The notes under the pieces are model-generated. The model had not been told where the DNA came from, did not search any database, and worked only from the letters and a program-made list of their open reading frames with translations. A program made the translations under genes and the position numbers. 64,000 nt of DNA, taken from Dactylis glomerata. Taxonomy: Eukaryota; Streptophyta; Magnoliopsida; Poales; Poaceae. The DNA is taken from contig QXEO01001125.1 in NCBI GenBank assembly GCA_007115705.1, positions 434,001-498,000 on the forward strand. Reading direction: 5' to 3'. How positions within the stretch are numbered: the stretch's first letter is position 1; each line of letters starts with the position of its first letter. Positions 10,254 through 22,170 of this stretch are shown here, one piece after another.

Positions 10254-12225
10254 AACCTCTCCCTCTCTAATCTTGTCTCGGCGCAGAGGCCGCGGTGGCG
10301 CGGCATGGCTCGGCGGCGTGGAGGTTTTGCTTGCTTGTATGCTGATGGCGCAGAGGCCGCGGTGGCGCGGCATGGCTCGGCGGCATGGTGACCACTCTCT
10401 GAAAATACATGAACCAAGAATCTGAATCAAACTGATGCATGTTTTGCTTGCTTGTATGCTGATCTAATGTATGGTTGTGAAAATATAAAATAGGATTTAG
10501 ATGGTATAAGGTAATTATTAATTTGGGTCAATCATAGAAACATTAGGAATTATATTCCCAAGAATACTAGTTGCTAGCATGTATAAGTGTTGTCTCTGAA
10601 AATTGCTATCTTTCATCTCTGAAAATACATGAAACATTTACTCCTGGATGATTAGAACCATTGTGGTGCTGTCCTATAAATCAGTACCATGCTTGCTTGC
10701 TTGTTCAAGTTAGGAGCAGAGGTATTAGTTAGGGCTGAATCACATGATCAGATTCTGGTTAGTCTGTCTAGTAGACCACAACAGATGCACACCTCTGATT
10801 ATATACTAAGCACATATCCCCGTAGAAACAAATTCATCCTTAAGAGTACTACCTGCTAGCACATATATATGATTGCTGATTGTACAAGCTTACATGTTTT
10901 GAAACTAAAAACCCATGCTCTGTTTATAAATGCATTGCACACATTCTTCTGTAAATATGCAAATATCATAATTATTTTATAGCTTGGTGTGTTCTTTGTG
11001 GACATGGGAATAATTTGTCTAGAATATTTGGCCTGTTTTGCTTTTATCAGTGTTTCCTTATTCAGTAACTAAGATCTTATGCAAGTACCAGCCACAGCTC
11101 ACATATTTAGCCATACAACCATTTGCATGTTTGTCATTTTAGAATTGATTCTCTGAATTGTCTGGTTGTGAAGGAATATTTCCTAGAGTTGTTTTTTTAG
11201 TAATATAGTTTCCTACAGTTGTGCAAATGTCAGACTCTATTAACCTTGTTATGTTGGACCGATGATAAATTTGTGCATGCTTGCTTATATCTGCATTAGG
11301 ACTTGGACAAAAAGTACAGTCGGTAAATGACTGAAACAGGGATTACTATCCTTATCGGAGTATGCATCAGACCATCTAACTATATAAAGACATGCATGAA
11401 CGGGCTTTCATTTGTTCTCTGGTGCAGTGAAAAAACTTATGTCCATATTTACAAGTGTCCTATACATTTTGGCTGCACCTGAAAAGTAAATTTGCTTCTA
11501 TAATTTTCCTTAGAACTGCTATATAACTGAATACTTTTTGCAGAAAGAGGTGATCTTATAATTGAATATCTTGCTTAGAGCAAAGAGGTGGTCTTATAGC
11601 TTTCTCGATTCATATTAGATAAACAGATATGAACTATTTTATTTAGCAAAGATTACTATCTGAACTGAATGAATAAATTTTCTTTCTTAGACCTTAAGTA
11701 GGTGCCATGTAACTGAATACCCTCATGGGGAACATGATGATCTTGGTGACATATCTGCTTAGTCTGCTGTTGGATCTCCCGTGCGAGATTTGATGGGCAC
11801 GGCCATCTGATTCCTCTTTTTAGAGTGCAAATGTGCAATCATGTGAAACTAGGATGTTAAGAAGATGCAGAGTATTTTGGTCGTTTGTAATACTGCCCAA
11901 ATAATAAGATTCATTGAGATTTCAAGGTGGCATGTCTGTATCCTTTTCTTTTCTTTTGGCAGCAACAATTTGAACGATTTGTGAAGTGCTTTGACAAGTT
12001 TGTAACCAGTCCATGTACAAGTCTGCTTTTGCTTTGTTGATAAATATATGAATATGTGATGTGGTTTGACAATTTGAACGATTTGTGATGTGCTTTGACA
12101 AGTTTGTAACCAGTCCATGTACAAGTCTGCTTTTGCTTTGTTGATAAATATATGAATATGTGATGTGGTTTGACAATTTGAACGATTTGTGATGTGGTCT
12201 GATCCAATTTACAGTATTATATGAA
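10254..12225 (+). other. Probable long 5'-UTR intron, left part
   Basis: AT-rich non-coding DNA from the inferred donor at 10253 toward an acceptor just before 15042. It contains a duplicated GGCGCAGAGGCCGCGGTGGC segment (about 10280 and 10350) and a 103-bp tandem repeat (2.3 copies, about 11965-12200, unit starting CAATTTGAACGATTTGTGA). No coding sequence is recognised. Confidence 0.5.
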
Positions 12226-14494
12226 CTAGCATGGTGGCCCTCTCAAAAGCGACGGCATCATCTGTAGTAGGTTTAGGGTGTTCAAAAAGAAAATATTCTA
12301 CAACTACCACAAATGTTTTGCTAAGCAAAATATTACCTATGCGAGTAACGTGTTTGGCAATCTAAAATTTGCAGGCAAATGTTTGTTATCATATTTTGAA
12401 ATACCCATGTAAGCAATATTAATATGTAAACAGAACTGAAGTTCTTGCATGATGATTTCAGATTAGAGTTAACTTTGATTAAAAACATCGGATTAAGAAT
12501 AAAATGGTCCATCCCCCTAAATATGTAGGCCACATTATATTGTGAGAATTACCTTGTTTCTAGGTATGTTCCTCTTGTTTCTGAGAATTAACTAAATATG
12601 TAAAAACATAAATATTGGAAATTTTGACCATTATTTTTTAAATGAATATACTATTGAAGACATATTATTTTCTTTTTTTGGGTGTATTCGGTAATCGATG
12701 ATAGAGAATTATGACTCTAAGTTTTCATGAACGCCATTATTTTTGTCATTTTAAAAAGTTCTCTAACTTATCCTAGTATTCATTCAATGGTTCTACACAT
12801 TCAGTCATACGTATTTGCTGTGTTATGCAAAATAATTATGTGGCTTGGATTCCAATTTAATAATTTGATGTCTTGTGAACCGCTATTTACGGCATGTTTT
12901 TAATAATTAAAGCCCAAATTTGTGTCTGTGAAGACTTGAATCTGGGGGCTATGTTGTACATCCACTTCTCTAACCAAATAATCTAGGCTCTCATACTTGC
13001 AAGAATTTGTGTTGACTCAGCCATGTGTGTAACTAAGCCGATAGTATTTATTATTGTGGGGGCATACACATTGGTAGTGTGACTAATGGTCTAACTTTGT
13101 TAGTCTTAAGATTCCACGGTTCTCAACTATTCTTTTTGAAGCTCAACCGGAGATCGGTTGAGATATATTAATAGGAGGATCATGGTTCTCAACTATCAGA
13201 GGGCGGTTTATGAGTGTGTTGGTAAAATGTCAATCAAATAATTTTGTAAAATGACATGCATACGGATTAGTTTGCATCTCATATTTTTCCTAAAATATCC
13301 ATATCTAGCAGGTCCTAGCCTTTGCCATCACATTTCAAAGGTATCATGTTTCATTCCAAGTAGAATCTCTCGTACTAAATATGAAATATATCAAGCTTGT
13401 ATCTATGGTGACTTAGCGTTGTATGTATCATTAGGCTAAAATATTTGAAGTGTGAGGGATATTCCACGGAAAGTGCAATGTTTATAGTTGTATATCTTCA
13501 TCAATTTTGAAGGTTTAGTGTCTTGTGTATCATCAGTCGCAGTTTTCATTTAATGTAAACACTATTCTCATCTGTGCTAGAATCTGTGTTATCTCACCCT
13601 TTTGTGTACTGTTAAGTCTATAATTATTTTCAGTGTGAGGGACGTTTTATCGATAGTGTGACTAATTTTGTGACTTTGTTAATCTTAAAATTCTATTAAT
13701 CTAATTTTCTGCAAGTGTTTTATAAGTGTATTGATTTGATGGCAGTCTAATAAATATTTCGTTTGTGTGTTAATCATAGAAACAATGTATCAATCAGTTT
13801 ACACTTCACAAATATTTTTCTAAATAGTCCATGCACATATCTAACAGCTCCACGTTGCTGACTCGTTCCGGCCAGTTTTTTTTTTTTTTTTGCTTTGTTG
13901 CTACCATGATTCCAACCTAAAAAATCTATAGTATTATATACACGGCTGTGTTTTATACATATCAGCTGTTTTGTCTTTGTTGCTACTTCCTCCAACCTAT
14001 AATACTCTTCACTAATATAGATATATCTAGACACATTTTAGTAGTAGATACATCCGTATTAGCGAAGAGTAATATGGGTCGGAGGAAGTACCATGTTCAG
14101 CGAGTACATACACGTACGGCTGTTTAAACGGAGACCAACTAATTTTTTCATCCTGGGTAGCTAGCCTCTTTTAAAGGGCTGCTTTTTAATTATTTTTTAA
14201 ATGGACGCTTCACCTACGTGATCAAGTGCTAGTTGAAACGTCATGGGATGGGAGTAGTAGATTTTTCTTTTAACTGTTTAGGCAGATTGGATGGGAGAAA
14301 CGTGTTGTGGAATTAAGAGATAGATTCTCTTTTTTTAACCGTGTACGTGATACAATGAAAAACTAAGGTACGTTATTTGGTAAAATCTTAACCATAGATA
14401 TTAGATCCAACCATCAAAATTAATTGTGATGATGTGGATTAACCAGGTGTCTCGAAAATATAACCCCCGTATTGTGCTTTTAGTATATAGTAGA
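12226..14494 (-). mobile_element. Probable non-autonomous Helitron
   Basis: On the minus strand the segment starts TCTACTATATACTAAAAGC and ends GGGCCACCATGCTAG. It is flanked by A on the 5' side and T on the 3' side, matching the Helitron rule of a 5' TC, a 3' CTRR and insertion between A and T with no target duplication. The hairpin expected just before CTAG is weak here. No Rep/helicase is encoded in its 2.27 kb, which carries a Stowaway MITE. Confidence 0.55.
13986..14088. mobile_element. Stowaway MITE
   Basis: A 103-bp foldback beginning CTTCCTCCAACC and ending GGTCGGAGGAAG, flanked by TA dinucleotides (13984-13985 and 14089-14090). The inner part also pairs (ACTCTTCACTAAT / ATTAGCGAAGAGT). 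Confidence 0.85.
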
Positions 14495-15041
14495 TATGTG
14501 TCATATCTCTTTGATACCAAAACTTTACTGAACATACTAGAAACATATCTTGTTCATTTTACTAGAATTAGCTCATCGGAAAAATGAAAATATTTCGATT
14601 TTCCTCATAAATGAACTGAAAATAATTTGAAAATGAAGACAAATGATAAATAAAATTGCTATGAAAACTGGGAACATTTGTCAACTTATTTTCAAACCGA
14701 TGCGATGTTTGAAACGTGGTTGATGAAAACTAGGAATATATATCCGAATGATAAATTAGATGTAACTTGTTATGGATGGAATAATCATACTATTTGTCAA
14801 CTAGGAATATATATCCGAATGATAAAATAGATACAAAAAGTTATTGGGCCAATACTTGAACATATATCTTATTTTGATTTTGATTTGCCAACATATATCT
14901 CGCGTTCTGACCCCGGTGCAAAAAGTCTTGTGCCCTATTTTTAATTCCAGAAAAATTGCTGCAAGTGTTTGAAATTTGTGATAACTTAAAATGACATGAT
15001 GAATCAAATAATTGCACTTAATTTTGTAGTGACATTGAGCG
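14495..15041 (+). other. Probable 5'-UTR intron, right part
   Basis: AT-rich DNA between the Helitron and the start codon at 15042. It includes a direct repeat of about 30 bp (AACTAGGAATATATATCCGA, near 14730 and 14799). A likely acceptor TTTTGTAG lies 13 bp before the ATG. Confidence 0.45.
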
Positions 15042-18000
15042 ATGGAGGACGACACCTTCATCCGAGATGAGGAGCGAGAAGAAATGGTGCAGAAAATGAT
15101 ATTTGAGAGTGCCCGTGGACCGGAACCCAATGGAGAACCCGATGGAGATGACGATGATTTCGGCTCACAATTTTTGAACGATGTCGGTGAGGGACTTGAG
15201 TCTGAAGAAAGAAGAGACAACGAAGTGTCCTTAATAAACTCCGGCGAGGTGTATATCAAGGCTATATGTTCATCACTTGATGCATTGATTTATTTGTATT
15301 ACACTTATTAACAAATCATTTTTCTTTTAGTCTTCTGGATCATCGAGCAAATCTGTTAAAAAGCAACGAGGCCCGACACAACGTCTAAAGGGCGAGGGTA
15401 GGTTAGCCCTCACCGCATTTAAGGCTAGTGGTCAACCGGTGGAGCCCAAAGAGCACTGCCGTAAATTTATAAACCAAGCTGGAGTTCTTATTAGGGACCA
15501 TGTACCGATCAGCATTGTAGAGTGGCATAAGCCGAAGAACGCGGGGGCTGAAGCAAGTTATGTCAATGATACTCTAAAGCTTTTTCTTTGGGACAGTCTA
15601 CTGACACACTTTAGCCTACCGGAAGACATGACGGAAGGCCAGAAGAAGAAAGTCAAGGAATGGACTCTTAAGAGGATGGCCCCACAATTCCAGACCTGGA
15701 AGAAAAATTTATGGGCCAGATATGCAGATAAAGATCCAGTATTCACTGGAAGTCTAGTGAAGATAAAAGATCACTGGCCCGCATTTAAGAGCTATAAGAA
15801 ATCTTCTACTGCTGTGTCCCGATCAGTCACAAATACGAAAAATGCTTCAAAGAAGGAACATTTCCATCATTTGGGGTCAGGTGGCTACAAGACTGCCATT
15901 CCGAAGTGGAGAGCATTTGAAGCTAAACTGATGGAGGCAGGAATCACTCCACAGACATGGGACTGGCCCGACCGGTCCAAGTTCTGGTTGTTCGCGCATG
16001 GGGCAGGGTTGGACCCAAAGACAGGGCAGATCATTGCAAAGGGAAAATGGAAGGAAAAAGTTAATGCAATCACGACGCAGCTTATAGATGCAATTGAAAA
16101 AGTTAGAAAGGGAGAGTACATTCCCGATAGAGAGAATGACGAGCTGGCACTCGCTCTTGGGAATGCGGAACACGTTGGACGGATACGAGCCCTCCCAGGT
16201 GTCACCATGAAGGAAGCATGGCCGGAGTGCGCTGACACTTATAGAGGCCGTTTGAGAAAGAAGAAGCAGGACTTAGACAGGTTAGCGGAATTGATAAATA
16301 GGGTGGAGGTGCTTGAGAAAAATCAGAGGGCACCTGATCAGCCGCTGTTTATACAAGATCCTCAAGCCGATGCCGCCCCATCTCAGCGAAGAAGCAGTGT
16401 GGGTTCCTCGCATCTTGAATGTGCAGGAAGCTACCCCGTGGATTATGTCACGGAGAAGACAGATTGCGAGCTACATGTGCAAATGAGGAACGTGTCCGTT
16501 AAGGTGGCGGTCGGCTATGTTTACCCAAATGAAGATGGAGCAACGCACCATCATATGCCCATTCCAGCTGGCTGTGTTCGTGTCGGGGTGGATGACGTTG
16601 TTTCGGGTTTTGAAACAATGGAGCTTGATTTTCCTGGAGGTGACGAAGAGAAGACACTGGCCGATGTCAAGCGCGGTTTCGCCATATGGTCCAAGAAATA
16701 CATCGTCCTTTTGCCAAGGCCACCGACTCCTCCTCGTAGCAGTCCACATGAGCAGCAAATTCCACATGAGCAGCAATGGCCATCGACTCCGCCTGGTAGC
16801 AGTCCACATGAGCAGCAAAGTCCACACCTACCAGAGAGGGACCCCAGCGCGAGTCCACCATCTCGAGATCCTCCGCGTAAGACTGCGTTTTTTAAGCGGA
16901 ACGGTACGCCGCCTAGGAAGAGACCTAGAAAGGAGAAACCACTGCCGCCTATTGAGAAGTTACCTTGGGAAAGAACTATCGAGGAATGCAGCGAAATCTC
17001 TAAGTCCGAGGTGGCAAAACATTTTGCTAAGAAAGTGCCAGAGATACCTTTTGAGAAGACTCTAGATCCGGTGAAAGTTATTCGTACCGTTGAGAATCTA
17101 TATGACCCTCCACCATCGCCGCCATCTGACTATAGGCGTTCTATTGAAAAGTCGTATGACGCTATGGTGGAGGTGAAAAAACCCGATCAATCGGTGGTCT
17201 CGGCGAAAACTAGGAAACAAGTGTACCAGCTCGGAGAACAACCCGTTCAATCGGTCCCCCCTCTCAAGGTGTTTGACGAGAAGGCCGTTGAAAGTTCTCG
17301 ACAAAACACAATTGATTACCCCATCGCTGAAGTAGTATATCAGTTTGTTCAAGGGAAAGATCTGGTCGAGAATATCAGGTCGCTACCAACATGTATGCGT
17401 AATTTGAATGCGTGGTACACTAATGCCACAAAGAGAGGGATTGATTGTATCATGGTGCGAGTTAAGGATGAGCACTACTTCCAAGAATACTCTGTGAGCG
17501 TTGACTTCCTCGAACTTTTTGAGTTATACAATCTCCGGGCCATCGACAAATCTATCATCAGTTGCTATTGTCTGTAAGTGATTTATTAATATAATTTGAG
17601 AAGTCTTTAGCTCAGCTCATTCATTGTCTGCAAATTATCCTCAATTTAATCTTTTGTGCGCTATATTATGCAGATCGAAGAAGCTCGAATGCAAAAGGGA
17701 TGAAATCACGGACATTGGGTTCATTGACCCAGATACAATGCATGAAAAAAACATAGAAGATCCCATCTATAACAAGGATACACCAGAGACTTTGCTAAGG
17801 TTTTTGAAGCGACAACGTGACAAAAAGATAATACTTTGGCCTTACAACTTTAAGTAAGTGTAACTGTCTTATAACACATTCTATTTTGCTCACCATATGT
17901 TAAAATTTTAACTGATGACTTATATCTATGACACTGCATATTTAAACGTGCGCAGGTTCCACTTTATTCTTATCGTCATTAAAATGTACGATGGAGAGGT

Positions 18001-18663
18001 TGAAGTCTTTGACTCACTAACCAAAGAGCCTATACTATACAAGTCGGCTTTTGATATGCTCAAAAGGTAATTTTAATTCTTATCGGTTTTTTCGTTAATT
18101 TCCTGATATCAACAAATTAATAACTCTTTTATGCATTTTCTTTTGTCGGGCAGCGTATGGCAAACGTTCATCCAGGAAGATCCGACCGGTGGATGGAAAC
18201 CGAAGCTGATATGGCGTGCGAACAAAGTAAGTAGTACTACCTAGGTCCACACACCTTTATCATACTTGATTATTATTTGATTGAATTATATTCTTGTACA
18301 GAAATGCGCGCAACAACCTGAGGGGACTAATCTATGTGGATACTATGTTTGCAAGAACATCCATAAGATTGTCAGCGAGAGAACGAATAATCAAAGGAAT
18401 AGAGAGGTACGAAAACAATATTCACAAATTTATTTTGTTACCATAACTTGTGCTAAGTTTCAGTCATAATTGTTTGATTGTGATTTGATATATATATATA
18501 TATACATAGCTCATGTATTCATTTGAATATCATTCTTTTACAGTTGGCAAGAAAGCGTGACATGCTCCCAATCGAGCACCGCTTCAAAGCAATTGGCGAG
18601 GAATTGGCGGGATTTTTCCTTCGGGACGTCATACCTAACTTCGCAGAGTACCACTATGAATGA
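15042..18663 (+). CDS. CACTA-1 accessory transposase (Ptta/En/Spm type) fused to Ulp1-like protease, 7 exons
   Basis: Inferred exons are 15042-15248, 15331-17573, 17674-17853, 17956-18066, 18154-18226, 18302-18406 and 18544-18663. All junctions are GT-AG and the joined frame is open for 1,012 residues. The N-terminus is acidic. The second exon carries a plant En/Spm accessory-transposase region (WTLKRMAPQFQTWKKNLWARY ... SGGYKT-type GSGGYKTAIPKWRAFEA), a coiled-coil-like stretch (LDRLAELINRVEVLEKNQ) and a proline-rich linker with SSPHEQQ repeats. The last exons form a C48/Ulp1-like cysteine protease: His in FHFILIVI, Asp in EVFDSL, then QQPEGTNLCGYYVC with Gln and Cys, so the catalytic set is present. 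It probably binds the subterminal repeats; a SUMO/ubiquitin-like deconjugation role is inferred from family only. Confidence 0.82.
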
Positions 18664-18954
18664 AGATCTACATGTAATATATAGCTTGACTCGGAGAGTA
18701 CCACTATGCTACATGTAATAGATAGTATGCCTCGGAGAGTACCACTATGCATGAAGATCGATCTTCATGCATGTACTACTTAATTTGCGATCTTATGCAA
18801 TTACATGTGTTATATGATATGCACCCAGTTGATATGTATTACCTTGATCTTCATGTACTCCTAAATCCAAACGCGTTTCTGGCGCATCGACGCGATCCTC
18901 GTACGATGAAATGGTCCGATACCCCTAAACCCCTCCTAAAACCCTAAACCCTGA
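18664..18954. other. 3' UTR and flank of the accessory transposase gene
   Basis: Contains three degenerate copies of CTCGGAGAGTACCACTATG (about 18640-18750) that repeat the end of the coding exon. No separate gene is seen. Confidence 0.5.
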
Positions 18955-19167
18955 ATTCCTTTGGTACCGGTTCGTGTTACAAACCGGTACCAAAGGTCCC
19001 TAGCCCTGCTCTCTCCTGGGAGCCAACGTGGAGGCCCCTTTAATACCGGTTTGTAAGGAACCGGTACCAAAGAGGGGGGGCTTTTGTCCCGAATCTTTTG
19101 TACCGGTTTGATTTCCGGTACAAATGGCCCTCTAGAACCGGTATTGATGTCCATTTTTCGACTAGTG
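18955..19167 (-). repeat. CACTA-1 right subterminal motifs and terminal inverted repeat
   Basis: Three to four TACCGGTT/AACCGGTA foldbacks and single motifs precede the inverted terminal repeat ending ...CGACTAGTG at 19167. They match the left-end array in motif and in spacing style. Confidence 0.85.
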
Positions 19168-19797
19168 AGGGTAGATAAACGGAGAAGCTGATGCTACGAT
19201 GATGCTGAAGACAAACAAAATGTTTGATAGACCGGTCGTGTGCTAGTAGCACTAAAGCTTGCCGTGTATGCCAGACGTGCAGCTGTTGTAATGTTTCCTG
19301 GATACGAGATCAAGCAAGGGAATAACGAGCGGAAGCAACGACCGGATTAGTTCGGCTAATATGCAGCTGCCTAGGAGAAGGAAAAAATTCCTCAGATATT
19401 GCAGGAATCAGCGAAGCATATGGTGGTAGGCGTAGCGGTATGATGTTGCACAAGATGGAGCGTCGTGGCGGCGGTGATAACGACCAAAGCCAGAAATTGG
19501 AACTACAGATGCGATCTAATTTTCTGGTCTGACCGGCGGTAAATGATATTATGGTGGACAACACAAGATTGATCTAGCAGATTAATTTCGACCCTTACTA
19601 ATCTAAACCAGCACCAATTCTAGGATGAATGCAACGAAAAATTCAACGATGCAAATACTAGATGCGAAAATTGCTACGGCTGAAAAAGGTAGGTAAAAAG
19701 GATGAACTAATCTAATAATTTTTTTGGCTTTTTGGTGGACTGTAGGTAATGAAAACAGATCTATTTTATCAAAAACTGTAAATCTCTCACCGATCAA
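19168..19797 (-). other. Retrotransposon leader, LTR-proximal half
   Basis: Begins with the right AGG target duplication of CACTA-1 and joins logically to 3268. Non-coding; only short ORFs. Confidence 0.7.
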
Positions 19798-19814
19798 CTG
19801 TAGCTCTGATACCA
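19798..19814 (-). other. Primer binding site (initiator-Met tRNA type)
   Basis: The minus strand reads TGGTATCAGAGCTACAG two bases after the 5' LTR. TGGTATCAGAGC is the common plant primer site complementary to the 3' end of initiator methionine tRNA. Confidence 0.9.
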
Positions 19815-19816
19815 CT

Positions 19817-20594
19817 TGATGTGTTCTAGGGTTCCCGATCTTTCAATGAGAGAAGATAACTACGATTTTGTAGGATTTGACTCTCACGATCCGGCTACCA
19901 ACCGTACAGGAAGAACCGTACACGACTGATATCCACGGCAATCGCTAAACCAACTCCACGATGTTATCGACCGAACCAGCGGCACGATCAACCTGTCCAC
20001 GAAGGACTTTTCCTGCAAGCAAATCGAAGAACAAGCAAGAAAATAACAGCGTAAGCAATCTCAAATTGCAGATATACTAGATTGATAATCTCAAAAACAA
20101 AGTTTGGGATCCTGATAGGATGTCTGACGGTCGCACTAGCCGCTACGAGCGTAGACAAATAAAAGTAGCAAATAGCTAAACTTCTCTAAACAAAATCCCC
20201 CTAACCCTAATGCCTCGCAGTCTATTTATTTAGGACGAAGACGCCTGATTGATGGCGGCGGCGGCGGCGGCAGGATCTGCGCATGCGTTCTTGTGTTGGC
20301 CTAGGCCCAGCCTCCATGTACGGTCACGATGCGAATTGAGCATGCTTTACTTGGCCTTGATAGCCAATTAGCCATACGCCACATACATTGGGCCCATCAC
20401 CACCAGGATCTCTCGCATGGAATAGATAAAGGCCTCCATATGCTTGACAATACATGCACGTAGAAACTTGTTCATGTGTTGACTGAATAACAGATGTTTG
20501 AACTTGATTATTCTTCAGCAGTTCACAACGCAGTTCACAACGATGTAATATTGATGAAGTAGTAGTTTTATCAGAAGTAGCCATGTCCTCATCA
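19817..20594 (-). repeat. 5' LTR of the gag-only retrotransposon
   Basis: A 778-bp LTR with TG...CA ends on the minus strand (TGATGAGGACATGG ... CACATCA). It matches 1-499 almost perfectly. The short ORF at 20324-20602 is the LTR-encoded counterpart of the gag ORF's C-terminus. Confidence 0.92.
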
Positions 20595-20649
20595 AGGTGC
20601 AAGAGGCAACAGATCTTAAGGTACTCGTCGTTGAGGTGTACCTAGGTAG

Positions 20650-20752
20650 GACGCGGTTGTTTCGATGTGAATTTTGTTAATATTTGGTTAAAGTTTACAA
20701 AATTTCACTTTGACCAGACCCATAACACGAACTAATTGTGAACGGAGGGAGT
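20650..20752. mobile_element. Right half of a Stowaway-like MITE
   Basis: AT-rich sequence ending GTGAACGGAGGGAG|TA, the usual Stowaway terminus. The matching left end is not in view. It may have been split by the retrotransposon insertion or lost. Confidence 0.5.
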
Positions 20753-20754
20753 AC

Positions 20755-21051
20755 ACTCCTCTCTCTCTACCCTTAATTAAGATCATCCTTGCTATTTACT
20801 GAAATTGTGTCAAGCATATCCATGACTATGCTGGATTTATCTAAGAATAGTCCATACTCGCTGAATTAAATAATGATTTCTAAATGTTTAGGACAAACAT
20901 ACATCAAGTTTGGCACAAACATACATCAAGTTCACACGGACGAAGTCCATTAATGATCACATACATGCGTCTTGTTCAAATGTAATGCGGTCTATGCATT
21001 ACATAGCTTATGGGTAGCTTGGAGCCATCATTTGCTCATTTAAGTCATATA
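20755..21051. other. Intergenic stretch sharing an old repeat with 50.2 kb
   Basis: No gene. The part at about 20785-20880 (CTTGCTATTTACT ... GGATTTATCTAAGAATAGTC) is clearly related to 50240-50335. It ends with the ATA target duplication of CACTA-2 (21049-21051). Confidence 0.55.
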
Positions 21052-22170
21052 CACTACAAAAAATCCGGTCTATTGCCACGAACAAAATCGTTGAAACAAG
21101 TGCCAAATCATCGCAATTGGTACCTGTTGCATCCAAAAGTCGTTCGTTGGGCAGCGTTGCGAGTAAACGCGTGGAGTTAGGCTAGTTCCACAGAATGATT
21201 TTCGTGGCTACAAAATTTGCCATTTGCAACCATTTATTCGAGCAATTGCCACTCGTTTTTCCGTTGCGGCACTCACTTAACACAACCTATATTTTTGATG
21301 GGTATAACTCTAGGGCAACACATACCGAACCGTGGCGAGTGACTAATGTGGCAACGGCAAGTGTTTGGTTGTGCATGCTCTTTCGTTGGAATAGTCCGGT
21401 TTATTTGCCACGTTCAATTTTGTCGCAAGAAACTATGGCAACAGACCTTACACGCGTGGAAATAACGATTTGCCACAAACAATTCAATCGTGGTAACACG
21501 AGTTATCTGGTTATCGCCATGTCCAATTATTCCGTGGCGATCCTCTATTTCAACACAAATAATTTTGGTGGCGCTAAATACTAGTCGCTACGTGCAAGCT
21601 TTTCGTGGCGATGCTTTATTCCAACAAATTTTATTTGTGTGGCGACATGCAGTAATTGCAACGGCCTAAATATTAGTAGCTATAAACAAGTGCGACGATT
21701 TAAACTATTCATGGCGATGGTTTATTCCAATAAACTTTATTTGTGTGGCGACATGTAGTAATCGCAACGTCCTAAATATTAGTAGCTACAAACAAGTGCG
21801 ACAATTTAAACTATTCGTGGCGCCATTCTATTTCAACAAATTTTAGTTTGGTAGCGACAAGTACAAGTTGCAACGTCCAAATTGTTAGTTGCGAGAAACT
21901 AGTGCGACAATTAAAAGTTTTCGTGGCGATTCTCTATTTCAACAAAATTAGGTTTGGTGGCACGAAATAGGTAAAGCAACGTCCAAATTGTTTGTGGAGA
22001 AAAAGTACTGCCATGATCTCCACTGTTGGTGGCGAAAGTATATTTCAACAAAACTTTTATTGGTGGCGCCAAGCAGTTATCACAACAGGGAGTCGTGGCG
22101 ACTGAGCCTTAAAGCAACAATACATTTGCCGTGCTAATTACCTATTGCCACGTTAAAGGGGAAAAAAGAA
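21052..22170. repeat. CACTA-2 left terminal and subterminal repeat region
   Basis: Degenerate tandem units of roughly 100-120 bp carry alternating words such as TCGTGGCGA, GTGGCGACA, GCAACGTCC and ATTGCCAC. The best preserved pair is near 21645-21830. The 129-codon ORF at 21195-21584 lies wholly within this repeat and is not considered a gene. Confidence 0.8.

Larger units (their letters stand above)
3269..19167 (+). mobile_element. CACTA-1: En/Spm-superfamily DNA transposon, 15.9 kb
   Basis: The left end begins CACTAGTAGAAAAATGGGC and the right end is its near-perfect inverse (CACTAGTCGAAAAATGGAC on the minus strand). It is flanked by 3-bp direct duplications AGG (3266-3268 and 19168-19170), the size known for this superfamily. 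Subterminal regions hold repeated palindromic TACCGGTTC motifs. Inside are a TNP2-type transposase gene (4039-7371, broken), a hairpin pair, a small ORF (8414), a GC-rich leader, and a TNPA-like/Ulp1 gene (15042-18663, intact), all on the plus strand. A probable Helitron and a Stowaway MITE are nested within it. CACTA-1 is younger than the retrotransposon it interrupts. Confidence 0.95.
1..20594 (-). mobile_element. Gypsy-type LTR retrotransposon, gag-only, split by CACTA-1
   Basis: The element reads on the minus strand. A 778-bp 5' LTR (19817-20594) is followed, reading leftward, by a primer binding site, a leader, a gag/partial protease ORF, a polypurine tract and a 3' LTR cut by the window edge (1-499). 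The 499 bp shared by the two LTRs differ at about three positions, so insertion was recent. The 15.9-kb CACTA-1 sits in the leader; without it about 4.7 kb of the element is in view. No reverse transcriptase, RNase H or integrase motif is seen, so the element is a gag-carrying non-autonomous type. The Ty3/Gypsy assignment rests on the gag and protease style; family not named. Target duplications cannot be checked because the left end is outside the window. Confidence 0.88.

Noticed and set aside
9784..10430. Long Arg/Gly/Ala-rich ORFs on both strands
   Set aside because: Products of the GC-rich tandem repeats in a probable untranslated exon; reading frames follow the repeat period.
21195..21584. 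129-residue ORF near the left end of CACTA-2
   Set aside because: Located in degenerate subterminal repeats with no domain or promoter.
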